Position numbers and translations under genes: made by a program. Shown piece after piece: positions 17,734 through 26,011 of a stretch of DNA of 64,000 bases. The DNA is taken from NCBI GenBank assembly GCA_963761325.1, contig CAVXGZ010000003.1:62001-126000 (forward strand). The letters run 5' to 3'. Positions within the stretch are counted from its first letter, which is position 1; each line of letters begins with the position of its first letter. Origin of the DNA: Streptantibioticus_C sp963761325. GTDB lineage: Bacteria > Actinomycetota > Actinomycetes > Streptomycetales > Streptomycetaceae. The notes beneath the pieces were generated by a model. The model searched no databases. It was not told the DNA's origin and saw only the letters and a program-made list of their open reading frames with translations.

Positions 17734-17771
17734 CGAGCGGCCCCCGGCGTGACGACGCCGGGGGCCGCTCG
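17734..17771. terminator. bidirectional terminator after fabF
   Basis: A perfect 17-bp stem (17734-17750 and 17755-17771) with loop GACG lies between fabF and the convergent dehydrogenase gene. It can end transcription from both sides. Confidence 0.85.
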
Positions 17772-17780
17772 TCGTGCGGG

Positions 17781-18656
17781 TCAGTCGTCGAAGCTGGCCA
17801 GGTAGGTGGCGGAGGCGTCCCGCTCGCCGTGTCCCAGCCGCTCGGCGCGGGCGAGGCGCGCGGCGATGCCGGCGGCCATGTCGAGCCGCACCCCGGCCTG
17901 TCGGGCGGCGGCGGTGACCAGGCGGGCGTCCTTGGCCGCGGCGGCCAGCGGGAAGCTCGGCGTGTAGTCGTCCGCCAGGATCGCGTCGGCCTTCACCCGC
18001 AGGTACGCCGAGTCCAGCGCGGTGCCCTCCAGCGCGGCGAGGAAGCCCGCCGGGTCGACACCGAGCCCCTCGGCCAGCGCGAGCGATTCCGCGGCGCCGT
18101 TGATGACCGCGAGCACCCAGCTGTTGAAGACCAGCTTGAGCCGGGTCGCGGCGCCCGCCGCACCGTCCTCGCCGAGCCACACGGTGCGCTGGCCGATCAC
18201 GTCGAAGACCCGGTCCGCGATGGCGCGCGCCTGCGGCGGGCCGGCGGCGAGCACCTGCAACTGGCCGTTCTCCGCGGGCGCCTTGGTGCCGAGGACCGGC
18301 GAGTCGACGAAGTGCACGCCCGCCGCGGCCGCCAGCTCCGCGAGCGCGGCGAGGTCCCCGGGGTCGACCGTGCCGCACTGCGTCCACACCGCGCCGGCCC
18401 GCAGCGCGGGCGCAGCGGCGCGCATCGCGTCCAGGGCGGCGGGTCCGTCCAGCAGGACGGTGAGCACCGCGTCCGCCTCCCGGACCGCCTCGGCCGGATC
18501 GCCGGCGACCAGTGCCCCGTCGGCGGCCAGCGGCTGCGCGCGGGCTCTCGTCCGGTTCCACACCCGCACGTCGCAACCGGCTCGGAGGAGGTTGCGGGCC
18601 ATCGCGGCCCCCATGATCCCGGTGCCCAGCACCGCCACGGTGATCTTCTGCGTCAT
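17781..18656 (-). CDS. NAD(P)-binding beta-hydroxyacid dehydrogenase (glyoxylate/semialdehyde reductase-like)
   Basis: A 291-residue member of the 3-hydroxyisobutyrate dehydrogenase superfamily. The Rossmann dinucleotide motif is GTGIMGAAMARNL (residues 11-23), the substrate segment is VDSPVLGTKAPAENGQL (from about 117) and the catalytic lysine is K174. The KAPAENGQL form is closer to glyoxylate/succinic semialdehyde reductases than to true 3-hydroxyisobutyrate dehydrogenases. It is cytoplasmic. It is convergent with the fab operon and shows no functional tie to it. Confidence 0.88.
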   Translation of the reverse strand: MTQKITVAVLGTGIMGAAMARNLLRAGCDVRVWNRTRARAQPLAADGALVAGDPAEAVREADAVLTVLLDGPAALDAMRAAAPALRAGAVWTQCGTVDPGDLAALAELAAAAGVHFVDSPVLGTKAPAENGQLQVLAAGPPQARAIADRVFDVIGQRTVWLGEDGAAGAATRLKLVFNSWVLAVINGAAESLALAEGLGVDPAGFLAALEGTALDSAYLRVKADAILADDYTPSFPLAAAAKDARLVTAAARQAGVRLDMAAGIAARLARAERLGHGERDASATYLASFDD

Positions 18657-18728
18657 CCCCCCACGCTACGACCCCGCGGGCGCCGGCGCGTCGGACACCC
18701 TCTCACCGGGTGTCCCTTCGCCGGCGGT

Positions 18729-19223
18729 TCAGACCACCTGGTGCAGCCAGCGGACCGGGGCGCCCTCACCCGCGTAGCGGAACGGTTCGAGCTCGTCGTC
18801 CCAGGGCTTGCCGAGGAGTTTGGCGACCTCGGCCTCCAGGTCGGCCTCGCCGCCGCGGGCTCTGGCGAGCGCGGCGCGCAGCCGGTCCTCGGGGATCAGG
18901 ATGTCGCCGTGCATGCCGGTGACGGCGTGGAAGATACCCAGTTCGGGCGTACTGCTGTAGCGCTCGCCCTCGACGTTGGCGGTGGGCTCCGAGGTGACCT
19001 CGAAGCGCAGCAGGTGCCAGCCGCGCAGCGCGGACGCCAGCTTGGACGCCGTGCCGTTCTCACCGTGCCAGGAGACCTCGGCACGCCAGGTGCCGGGGGC
19101 GGCCGGCTGCCGGACCCAGTCCAGGCTCACGCGCACGCCGAGAACGCCCGCCACCGCCCACTCGACATGCGGGCACAGCGCGCGTGGTGCGGAGTGCACG
19201 TACAGAACTCCACGTGTCGTCAC
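18729..19223 (-). CDS. DUF3145 domain-containing protein
   Basis: A 164-residue actinobacterial protein of unknown function. It matches the family from its start (MTTRGVLYVHSAPRALCPHV) through the aromatic-rich C-terminus (FRYAGEGAPVRWLHQVV). It has no signal or membrane segment. The GTG start has CTGGAGG upstream. The gap of 72 bp before the dehydrogenase gene allows co-transcription. No function can be given. Confidence 0.93.
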   Translation of the reverse strand: MTTRGVLYVHSAPRALCPHVEWAVAGVLGVRVSLDWVRQPAAPGTWRAEVSWHGENGTASKLASALRGWHLLRFEVTSEPTANVEGERYSSTPELGIFHAVTGMHGDILIPEDRLRAALARARGGEADLEAEVAKLLGKPWDDELEPFRYAGEGAPVRWLHQVV

Positions 19224-19508
19224 CGGGACCTCCAGTGTGGGACGAGGTTCGCCTTCCCCAGCGGCCTCGCGTCCCCTGCTGACAATCCGGGACAGCGCTC
19301 ATTCTGCACCATTTTTACCAAACAGGACAAGATCTGATCGTTCGTAAGCACCCCGCGGCCGACCACCCGCTCTCCCGTCACACGGGCCGCGCCCTGCCCA
19401 ACTGTCAACGCGGCTGTCAGGGAAAAGCTACCCTGCGCGGTCCACGAAGGGGTGACGTACCGTCGTGCGCAGTGAGATATCACCCGGTCGTCCGAGAGGA
19501 GGAAGACG

Positions 19509-20429
19509 GTGGACAGGTCCGCGCGCGGACACCGGCGCCGCTCGCCGGCGGCATGGGCGGTTCCGGCCGCGGTCGCCGTTGTGATGATCGCATCGGCCGG
19601 GCTGAGCGGCTGCGATCCCGGGCCCGGCACGGCCGGTTCCGCCGGACGGCCCACCGCCTCGCACGCGCCGGCCGCGCCGGTGTGGAACCCGCGTCCCGCC
19701 TCGGTGGCCGCGCTCGGCGACTCCATCACCCGGGGTTTCGACGCCTGTTCGCTGCTGTCGGACTGCCCGTCCGCCTCCTGGGCCACCGGCACCCGGGCCG
19801 GGGTGCGCAGCGTCGCCGCCCGGCTGCTGCCGGCCGGGGGCGGCCGCACCTGGAACTTCGCGGCCAGCGGCGCCCGGATGGCGGATCTGCCCGGCCAGGC
19901 GGAACGGGCCGCCGCGGTGCGCCCCGGGCTGGTCACCGTGTTGATGGGCGCCAACGACGCCTGCCGGCCGAGCGTGGCCCGAATGACCCCGGTCGCCCTT
20001 TTCCGAAGCCGGTTCACCGCGGCGATGCGCGCGCTGGAGCACGGCTCCCCGAAGACCGAGGTCTACGTGGCGAGCATCCCGGATCTGCGCCGCCTGTGGT
20101 CGGTGGGCCGGACCGATCCGCTGGAGCGGCAGATCTGGAAGCTCGGCATCTGCCCCTCGATGCTCGGCAACGCGATGAGCACCGCCGCGGCCGACACCAC
20201 CCGGCGCGACGCCGTGCTCGCCAGGGTGGTCGCGTACAACGCGGTGCTCGGCCAGGTGTGCGGTGACTTCCCGCGGTGCCGCTACGACGGCGGCGCGGTC
20301 TTCGACCAGGCGTTCTCCACGGCCGAGTTGAGCCGCTGGGACTGGTTCCACCCCAGCGTCAGCGGCCAGGCGCGGCTGGCGCTGCTGGCCTACCGCGGCG
20401 TGGAGCGCGGGTCGGCGGCCGGCGGCTGA
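19509..20429 (+). CDS. SGNH/GDSL-family hydrolase, predicted lipoprotein
   Basis: A 306-residue exported esterase or lipase. The N-terminus is basic (HRRRS), then hydrophobic, and ends in the lipobox LSGC with lipidated C35. Block I is GDSIT with S72, block III is GAND with N149, and block V is WDWFHPS with D278 and H281. Six cysteines after the signal (C80, C86, C152, C215, C251, C257) suggest three disulfides, as in the secreted Streptomyces SGNH esterases. The GTG start has GAGGAAG in front. The 3' end overlaps the convergent EI24 gene by 40 bp. Confidence 0.9.
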   Translation: MDRSARGHRRRSPAAWAVPAAVAVVMIASAGLSGCDPGPGTAGSAGRPTASHAPAAPVWNPRPASVAALGDSITRGFDACSLLSDCPSASWATGTRAGVRSVAARLLPAGGGRTWNFAASGARMADLPGQAERAAAVRPGLVTVLMGANDACRPSVARMTPVALFRSRFTAAMRALEHGSPKTEVYVASIPDLRRLWSVGRTDPLERQIWKLGICPSMLGNAMSTAAADTTRRDAVLARVVAYNAVLGQVCGDFPRCRYDGGAVFDQAFSTAELSRWDWFHPSVSGQARLALLAYRGVERGSAAGG

Positions 20430-21244
20430 CCCGGCGGTGTCCGGCCCGGCCCGGCTGCCTCCCGCCCGGCCGGCTCGCCGGAGGCGGTCCGCGCCGCGTC
20501 GTCCGCCACCAGCTGCCGGGCGAGCAGCGTCGCGCCCGCGACCGCGCCGGGCATCGCCAGCACGGCGACCACCGGGACCAGGAAGAGCGCCACCAGCGGC
20601 ACCCCGAAGCCGAGGGCCAGCCACAGCCGGCCGCGCAGCATGCGCAGCCGGCGGCGCAGCGGTATGCGGCGGCGCTGGAAGGCGACGGCGGTCAACTCGT
20701 GGGTGAGGAAGAAGCCGGAGACGCAGAAGCCGGCCACCGGCACCACGGTCTGGCCCAGCACCGGGACGAAACCGAGCAGGAAGAGCGGGATCCCGAACGC
20801 GGCCAGCCGCAGCAGCAGCCCGACGCCCTCGCCGGCGGATATCAGCAGGCCGCGCCAGAACGGCACGCCCGGCTCCGGGGGCGCGCCGCCCTCGGCCTCC
20901 TCCACCCGGCCCGACAGGCTCTCGTAGAACGGCTGGCCCACCAGCAGCGTGACGGCGGTGAAGCTCACCACCGCGAGCAGCAGGCCGCCGCCGAACAGCA
21001 GCAGGGTGAGCGCCCAGCGCAACAGCGCCCGCCACGGCGACTCCCAGCCGTCCGCGAACGGGGTGGCCCAGGAGACCACCGCGCCGCCCCAGATGACCAG
21101 CGCGGTCAGCACGACCACGTAGCCGGCCAGCGTGATCAGCGCCGGCAGCGCGCCCCACGCCCACAGCCGGCTGTGGCGCGCGATCCAGCGCTGCCCGTCG
21201 ACGACGTGGCGCATTCCGGCTGTCAGATCCCGCAGTGCCCGCAT
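20390..21244 (-). CDS. EI24 domain-containing membrane protein (CysZ-like)
   Basis: A 284-residue protein with about four to six hydrophobic segments (near residues 33-58, 79-102, 135-185 and 205-232), the plan of the EI24/CysZ family. CysZ proteins import sulfate in enterobacteria; the actinobacterial members have not been tied to a substrate. The last 45 residues are Pro/Gly/Arg-rich and disordered, and their coding sequence overlaps the convergent SGNH gene by 40 bp. No cysteine-synthesis gene is nearby. Confidence 0.87.
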   Translation of the reverse strand: MRALRDLTAGMRHVVDGQRWIARHSRLWAWGALPALITLAGYVVVLTALVIWGGAVVSWATPFADGWESPWRALLRWALTLLLFGGGLLLAVVSFTAVTLLVGQPFYESLSGRVEEAEGGAPPEPGVPFWRGLLISAGEGVGLLLRLAAFGIPLFLLGFVPVLGQTVVPVAGFCVSGFFLTHELTAVAFQRRRIPLRRRLRMLRGRLWLALGFGVPLVALFLVPVVAVLAMPGAVAGATLLARQLVADDAARTASGEPAGREAAGPGRTPPGQPPAADPRSTPR

Positions 21245-21256
21245 GCCGGCAGCGTA

Positions 21257-21283
21257 ACGGGCCGGTGTGACACACCGGCCCGT
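21257..21283. terminator. terminator of the acid phosphatase gene
   Basis: A perfect inverted repeat with 13-bp arms and a single central A lies between the acid phosphatase stop and the EI24 start. It separates the two minus-strand genes into independent units. Confidence 0.7.
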
Positions 21284-21303
21284 CAGCTCGGGTCCTCCGG
21301 GGA

Positions 21304-22095
21304 TCAGGGCAGGTAGTACATCGGGTTGGGCAGCTTGAAGCCCTTGTCGGCGTGGCCGCCCGACAGGTCGCTGTACTGGTCGCCGAAGTTGGCCACGATG
21401 TCGTAGCCCTCGGACTGGATGTGCGCGCGGGTGCCCGACTTGTACTGCTCGGTGGTGCAGGTGGAGCCGCAGGACAGGTACGCGGGCGGGTTCGCGGAGT
21501 TCTTCAGGAACAGGTGGGCGGTGTCGGCGGCCGGCTTGTAGCCGTCGGCGGCCAGGTTGGCGGCGCTGGGCGCGCGCTGGGCCTCCGGGCGGCCGGTGAG
21601 GTAGAAGACCGTGATGCCCTGGTCGGCCGCCCAGTCCACGAGTTGGGGCATGCCGAAGACCGGGCCCATGGTCTTGGTCTCGATGTAGGTGTTGTTGCTG
21701 GCCGGCGTGTAGCCGAAGCCCTGCTCCTGCTCGTAGTTGTAGGTCAGCAGGGTGGTGTCGTCGATGTCGAGGACGATGGCGGGCTTGCCGTGCGTGTGGT
21801 GGACCGCGTGGCCCAGGTAGCGCTTGGCGGCGGCCTCGATGCCGCCGACCTGCTTGGCGTAGGGGCTGTCGGGCGAGGCGTAGTGCTCGCCGTTGACCAC
21901 GGTGTCGCCGTAGTACGCCTCGATCTGGTTCTCCACCAGGCCGAGGTTGGGGATCTGCTTGTCCGAGCGCGGAACGGAGTTGTCCGCGGTGGCCGCTCCG
22001 GCGGTGAAGATCGCGGTCCCGGCGACCAGGACGGCGGTCACCGAGGCGACGGCTCTGCCTCGCTTGGAGTGCGGGAGAAGGGGAATGCGGCGCAT
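21304..22095 (-). CDS. secreted HAD-superfamily acid phosphatase
   Basis: A 263-residue exported phosphatase. A signal peptide covers about residues 1-37 (basic HSKRGR, hydrophobic core, cleavage near ATA-DNS). The HAD nucleophile motif is D110-I-D112-D-T in VLDIDDTTL, followed by FYLTGR (motif II) and a C-terminal DQYSD (motif IV). This places it in the acid phosphatase (class B-like) family that frees phosphate from extracellular esters. The ATG has GAAGGAGCG upstream. Two direct repeats at 22179-22200 lie in its upstream region and may be regulatory. Confidence 0.9.
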   Translation of the reverse strand: MRRIPLLPHSKRGRAVASVTAVLVAGTAIFTAGAATADNSVPRSDKQIPNLGLVENQIEAYYGDTVVNGEHYASPDSPYAKQVGGIEAAAKRYLGHAVHHTHGKPAIVLDIDDTTLLTYNYEQEQGFGYTPASNNTYIETKTMGPVFGMPQLVDWAADQGITVFYLTGRPEAQRAPSAANLAADGYKPAADTAHLFLKNSANPPAYLSCGSTCTTEQYKSGTRAHIQSEGYDIVANFGDQYSDLSGGHADKGFKLPNPMYYLP

Positions 22096-22178
22096 GGAGA
22101 CGCTCCTTCGGGGTGGCGGCCCACGAGGATGATTGGTGCGCGCAACCTAAGCGCGGCGGCCGCCGCCGGTCAAGCGCG

Positions 22179-22200
22179 GTCTACGCGGATCGTCTACGCG
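22179..22200. repeat. two direct 9-bp repeats upstream of the acid phosphatase gene
   Basis: GTCTACGCG occurs at 22179-22187 and again at 22192-22200, a 13-bp period, about 85-105 bp before the acid phosphatase start. The period differs from the 11 bp expected of PhoP direct repeat units, so a PHO box is not claimed. Confidence 0.4.
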
Positions 22201-22248
22201 CGTATCACTCGGGCCCGCACGGCGGCTCCCCCGCCGCCCGGCAACGCC

Positions 22249-22283
22249 CGCGGCCCGCCCCCGGCGTACGGGAGCGGGCCGCG
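22249..22283. terminator. terminator of the ohr operon
   Basis: Ten-bp complementary arms (22249-22258 and 22274-22283) lie 14 bp beyond the ohr stop on the minus strand. Confidence 0.6.
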
Positions 22284-22297
22284 CGGCGGACCGGCCG

Positions 22298-22726
22298 TCA
22301 GGCGACGGTCAGCTTGACCTCGATGTTGCCGCGGGTCGCGTTGGAGTAGGGGCAGACCTGGTGGGCCTGCTCCAGCAACTCCCGGGCGGTGGCGGCGTCC
22401 ACGTGGGGGATCGTGGCGGACAGCTCGACGGTGAGGCCGAAGCCGCCCTCCTCGTTCTTGCCGAAGCCCACCCTGGCGGTCACCGTGGAGCCGGAGATGT
22501 CGGCCTTGGCCTGCCGGGCCACCACGCCCAACGCGCCCTGGAAGCAGGCGCTGTAGCCGGCCGCGAACAACTGCTCGGGGTTGGTGCCCGCGCCGCTGCC
22601 GCCCAGCTCCTTGGGCGGGTTGACGACCACGTCGAGCTTGCCGTCGTCGCTGGCGACCCGGCCGTCACGGCCGTTGTGCGCGGTGGCGACGGCGGTGTAG
22701 AGCACGTCGATGGAGTGAACGGGCAT
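22298..22726 (-). CDS. ohr: organic hydroperoxide resistance protein (Ohr)
   Basis: A 142-residue OsmC/Ohr-fold thiol peroxidase that detoxifies organic and lipid hydroperoxides. The reactive cysteine is C61 in GYSACFQGA and the resolving one is C125 in HQVCPYSNA; R20 and E51 complete the Ohr active site. The ATG has CAGGAGGAG upstream. It follows the NADP oxidoreductase gene by 48 bp on the same strand, so the two probably form an oxidative stress operon. No OhrR-type MarR gene is adjacent. Confidence 0.95.
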   Translation of the reverse strand: MPVHSIDVLYTAVATAHNGRDGRVASDDGKLDVVVNPPKELGGSGAGTNPEQLFAAGYSACFQGALGVVARQAKADISGSTVTARVGFGKNEEGGFGLTVELSATIPHVDAATARELLEQAHQVCPYSNATRGNIEVKLTVA

Positions 22727-22774
22727 GCGTGAACTCCTCCTGGGTGCGGGCGGCCGATCGTCCGAGGGGGACGG

Positions 22775-23806
22775 TCAGTCGTCCAGCTTGATGATCATCT
22801 TGCCGGTGTTGTCACCGCGCATCAGTCCGAGGAACGCGTCGGTGGCCGCTTCGATTCCTTCGACCACGGTCTCGTTGAAGCGCAGCCTGCCCTCCCGCAG
22901 CCAGCCGCCGACCTCGGTGACGAACTGCTCCTTGAGGTCCTCGTGGTCGGTGACCAGCAGCCCTTCCAGGCGCAGCCGCTTGCCGATGACCATGGCGAGG
23001 TTGCGCGGCGCGGCCGGCGGCTCGGCGGCGTTGTAGGCGCTGATCATGCCGCAGACCGCGACCCGGCCGTGCACGGTGAGCGAGGCGAGGGCCGCCTCCA
23101 GGTGGTCGCCGCCGACGTTGTCGAAGTAGACGTCGATGCCGTCGGGAGCGGCCTGTTTGAGCTGCTCGGCGACCGGGCCGTTCTTGTAGTTGAACGCGGC
23201 GTCGAAGCCGTACTCGTCGGTCAGCAGCTTGACCTTCGCGTCGGAGCCGGCCGAACCGACCACCAGCGAGGCGCCCTTGAGCCGGGCGATCTGGCCGACC
23301 TGGCTGCCGACCGCGCCGGCCGCGCCGGAGACGAACACCCGGTCGCCGGCCCGCAACGCGGCGGTGCGGACCAGTCCGGCGTACGCGGTCAGGCCGGTCA
23401 TGCCCAGCACGCCGAGGTAGGCGGACAGCGGCGCGAGCTCCGGGTCCACCGCGGTGGCGTACCGGGCGTCGAGCACCGCGTACTCCCGCCAGCCGAGGCC
23501 GTGCAGCACGTGGGTGCCGACCGGGGTGTCCGGCGCCTCGGAGGCCACCACGACGCCCACCGCGCCGCCGTCCATCGGGTGGTCGAGCTGGAAGGGCGGC
23601 ATGTAGGACTTGACGTCGTTCATCCGGCCGCGCATGTACGGGTCGACGGACAGGTAGAGGTTGCGGACCACCACCTGGCCGGGGCCGGGCTGCGGGACGG
23701 GTGCCTCGCGCAGCGCGAAGTCGTCGCTTGTGGGCAGGCCCTGCGGGCGGGCGGTGAGGTGCCACTCGCGACCGGTCGAGGGTACTGGGGATGCGGAGGG
23801 TGCCAT
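22775..23806 (-). CDS. NADP-dependent medium-chain reductase (zinc-independent, double-bond reductase-like)
   Basis: A 343-residue MDR-superfamily enzyme of the leukotriene B4 dehydrogenase/prostaglandin reductase type. These enzymes reduce alpha,beta-unsaturated aldehydes and ketones with NADPH. The nucleotide site is GAAGAVGSQVGQIARLKG at about residues 150-170, and family landmarks LSVDPYMRGRM and GMISAYN are present. No zinc ligands are seen. The ATG at 23806 has AAGGAG upstream; the frame is open further back but without a site. Pairing with ohr suggests clearing of lipid peroxidation products, which is inference. Confidence 0.9.
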   Translation of the reverse strand: MAPSASPVPSTGREWHLTARPQGLPTSDDFALREAPVPQPGPGQVVVRNLYLSVDPYMRGRMNDVKSYMPPFQLDHPMDGGAVGVVVASEAPDTPVGTHVLHGLGWREYAVLDARYATAVDPELAPLSAYLGVLGMTGLTAYAGLVRTAALRAGDRVFVSGAAGAVGSQVGQIARLKGASLVVGSAGSDAKVKLLTDEYGFDAAFNYKNGPVAEQLKQAAPDGIDVYFDNVGGDHLEAALASLTVHGRVAVCGMISAYNAAEPPAAPRNLAMVIGKRLRLEGLLVTDHEDLKEQFVTEVGGWLREGRLRFNETVVEGIEAATDAFLGLMRGDNTGKMIIKLDD

Positions 23807-23928
23807 GAAGCGAGCCGCTCCTTCCGCCACGGCCGCGGGCCATGGCACGTCGTGGGATTGCTCGCCCCATCATGCGTCGTCACGGCGGCGGATCGGCGTA
23901 GCGCGGCTCAGGTGTGAGCCGTGGAACA

Positions 23929-23964
23929 CGGACGGGCCCGGCCTGTCGCGGCCGGGCCCGTCCG
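23929..23964. terminator. terminator of the GlsB gene
   Basis: A 15-bp GC-rich stem (23929-23943 and 23950-23964) with loop TGTCGC lies just past the GlsB stop on the minus strand. Confidence 0.75.
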
Positions 23965-23971
23965 GGGAACG

Positions 23972-24244
23972 TCATCGTGTGCGGCGCGAGTTGCCGAAGA
24001 AGATCCGGTAGAGGATGAGCAGCACCAGCGAGCCGACGATCGCCGAGCCCCAGCTGCGCGCGTCGAAGAAGGTGTGCTGCACCGGGCGGTGCAGGAAGTG
24101 GGCGGAGAGCCAGCCGCCCACGAAAGCGCCGAGAATGCCGGTGACGATGGTGCCGAAGACACCGCCCGGGTCGCGGCCGGGCAGCAGGATCTTGGCGATT
24201 CCGCCGGCCAGCAGTCCCAGAATGATCCAACCGATGATGCCCAC
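23972..24244 (-). CDS. GlsB/YeaQ/YmgE family stress-response membrane protein
   Basis: A 90-residue protein with three hydrophobic segments (about 1-20, 29-48 and 65-83) and the glycine-rich pattern of transglycosylase-associated GlsB proteins (GIIGWIILGLLAGGIAKILL). These small inner-membrane proteins appear under general stress; the molecular role is unclear. The GTG at 24244 is chosen because it gives the family N-terminus and has GAAAGGCAGGG upstream. The 252-bp gap in front (24245-24496) holds its promoter region; I see no other gene there. Confidence 0.9.
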   Translation of the reverse strand: MGIIGWIILGLLAGGIAKILLPGRDPGGVFGTIVTGILGAFVGGWLSAHFLHRPVQHTFFDARSWGSAIVGSLVLLILYRIFFGNSRRTR

Positions 24245-24496
24245 GTGGCAGCCCTGCCTTTCGATGACCTGGAACGTCTCCGGGTCGCGCTGGAGTTGAT
24301 CGCTGAGTGCGCCCGCGATGCTGTCACAGCCGCGCGCCGGGTACGACCGGTCGGACCGGTACGCACGAGCCGCGACGGACCGTGGCAGACCCCGCACTGT
24401 CACGGACGCCGCGGTCCCCGACGACGGTTGCGCACGCCCTCACCGATTGCTCTGCCCAGGCGGCGGCGGATGATGCCGTGACGTTCCCGCGGCGGC

Positions 24497-25849
24497 TCAG
24501 GGTTGCGGGTCGCGGGCGTCGTAGCGGGCGAATCCCGGCCAGCGCAGCGCGAGCAGGCCCACCAGGACCACGCACGCCAGGCCGCCGCAGAGCACGGTGG
24601 CCCGGGGCGAGGTGAGGTCGGCGGCCGAGCCGGCCAGGAAGTCCCCGAGCCGCGGCCCGCCGGCCACCACCACGATGAAGACGCCCTGCAGCCGGCCGCG
24701 CATCTCGTCCGGCACCGCGGCCTGCAGCATGGTGGACCGGAAGACCATCGAGACGCTGTCCGCGGCGCCGGCCAGCGCGAGGAAGAACAGCCCGAGCCAC
24801 AGTTCCCGGCTCAGCCCGAAGCCGGCGACCGCCGCGCCCCACGCGGCCACCGCCAGCAGGATCGCCACCCCGTGCCGCCGCACCCGGCCGAGCCAGCCGG
24901 AGAAGGTGCCGCCGAGCACCGCGCCGACCGCGGTGGCCGCCAGCAGCAGGCCGACCGTCTTGGCCCCGCCGCCGAACCACAGCAGCGCCACGGCCGGGAA
25001 GAGCGCGCGCGGCTGGGCCAGCACCATCGCGGACAGGTCGGAGAAGAAGGTCATCCGCAGGTTCGGCCGGGTGGCCAGGAAGCGCAGCCCGTCCAGCACC
25101 GAGGCGCGCTTGGCCCGGCCCGGCTGCTCGGAGCGCTGCGGGAGCATCGCGGGCAGCCGCAGCATCGCGTAGAGCGAGGCGCTGAAGGTCACCACGTCGA
25201 TCAGGTACGCCGCCTGGTAGCCCCAGCGCCCGACGATCAGGCCGCCCAGGCTCGGCCCGGCCATCAGGCCGAGGTTGCTGGTCAGCGAGTTGAGCGCGTT
25301 GGCGGCCGGCAGCTGCTCCGTGGGCAGCAGCCGGGGCACCATGGAGCTGCGGGCGGTGGAGTTCATCGCGAAGCAGACCGACTGCAGCGCGACGACGCCG
25401 TAGAGCAGCCACACCTGGCGCAGGTCCGTGACGGCGGCGGCCAGCAGCACGATCGACAGCACGTTGGAGCCGGCCGCCGAGATCAGGCCGAGCTTGCGCC
25501 GGTCGAAGGTGTCGGCGAACGCGCCGCCGTACAGGCCGAAGGAGACCAGCGGCACCAGCGAGAACAGCCCGACCAGCCCGACCGAGAAGGTGGACCGGGT
25601 GATGGCGTACACCTGCAGCGAGATGGCCAGCGCGGTCATCTGCGAGCCCATCCAGGACAGCGTGTTGCCGAACCACAGGCGCCGGTAGTCCGGCGAGGTG
25701 CGCAGCGGGGTCAGGTCGGCGAACATCCGGCGGCGCGGCGTGTCGGGCGGCTCGGCGGGGCCGCCGGGTGCGGCGGCCGGGGATCTCGGCGGGTCCGGCC
25801 GGAGCGCCGGCTTGTCCGGGTCGTCCGCCCGGCGGGATATCGGTGGCAC
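24497..25849 (-). CDS. MFS transporter (MFS_3 / enterobactin-exporter-like)
   Basis: A membrane carrier of 450 residues with a 40-residue Pro/Arg-rich cytoplasmic N-terminus and about 12 hydrophobic segments. The pattern FADTFDRRKLGL near residue 100 is the loop 2-3 motif A of the MFS, and the opening LRTSPDYRRLWFGNTLSWMG is typical of the MFS_3 exporters. The GTG at 25849 is a likely start: TAGCGT lies five bases upstream, so a leaderless message is possible. No regulator is adjacent. The substrate is unknown. Confidence 0.88.
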   Translation of the reverse strand: MPPISRRADDPDKPALRPDPPRSPAAAPGGPAEPPDTPRRRMFADLTPLRTSPDYRRLWFGNTLSWMGSQMTALAISLQVYAITRSTFSVGLVGLFSLVPLVSFGLYGGAFADTFDRRKLGLISAAGSNVLSIVLLAAAVTDLRQVWLLYGVVALQSVCFAMNSTARSSMVPRLLPTEQLPAANALNSLTSNLGLMAGPSLGGLIVGRWGYQAAYLIDVVTFSASLYAMLRLPAMLPQRSEQPGRAKRASVLDGLRFLATRPNLRMTFFSDLSAMVLAQPRALFPAVALLWFGGGAKTVGLLLAATAVGAVLGGTFSGWLGRVRRHGVAILLAVAAWGAAVAGFGLSRELWLGLFFLALAGAADSVSMVFRSTMLQAAVPDEMRGRLQGVFIVVVAGGPRLGDFLAGSAADLTSPRATVLCGGLACVVLVGLLALRWPGFARYDARDPQP

Positions 25850-26011
25850 ACCGCACGCTAACAACCGGTGGGCGGCTTGCTCCGTACGGGGCCGTCCGCG
25901 CGCGGCCGTCGGCGGGCGATACGCCGCCTTCGCGGCTTTCGTGATCCCCTGTCAGTTGTCAGAAATATGACTTTGGCCGACGAAGCACCGCTGATCCACC
26001 GGAGGTCGTCC

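Noticed and set aside
22179..22200. PHO box before the acid phosphatase gene
   Set aside because: The 13-bp period and GTCTACGCG sequence do not match the 11-bp GTTCACC-type direct repeat units of PhoP.
24245..24403. N-terminal extension of the GlsB-like protein
   Set aside because: The extra residues do not match the family, and the GTG at 24244 gives the expected start with a purine-rich site upstream.
25868..26011. Upstream extension of the sortase frame
   Set aside because: The added residues are Arg-rich without a ribosome site, while GGAGG precedes the ATG at 26012 and gives a normal sortase N-terminus.
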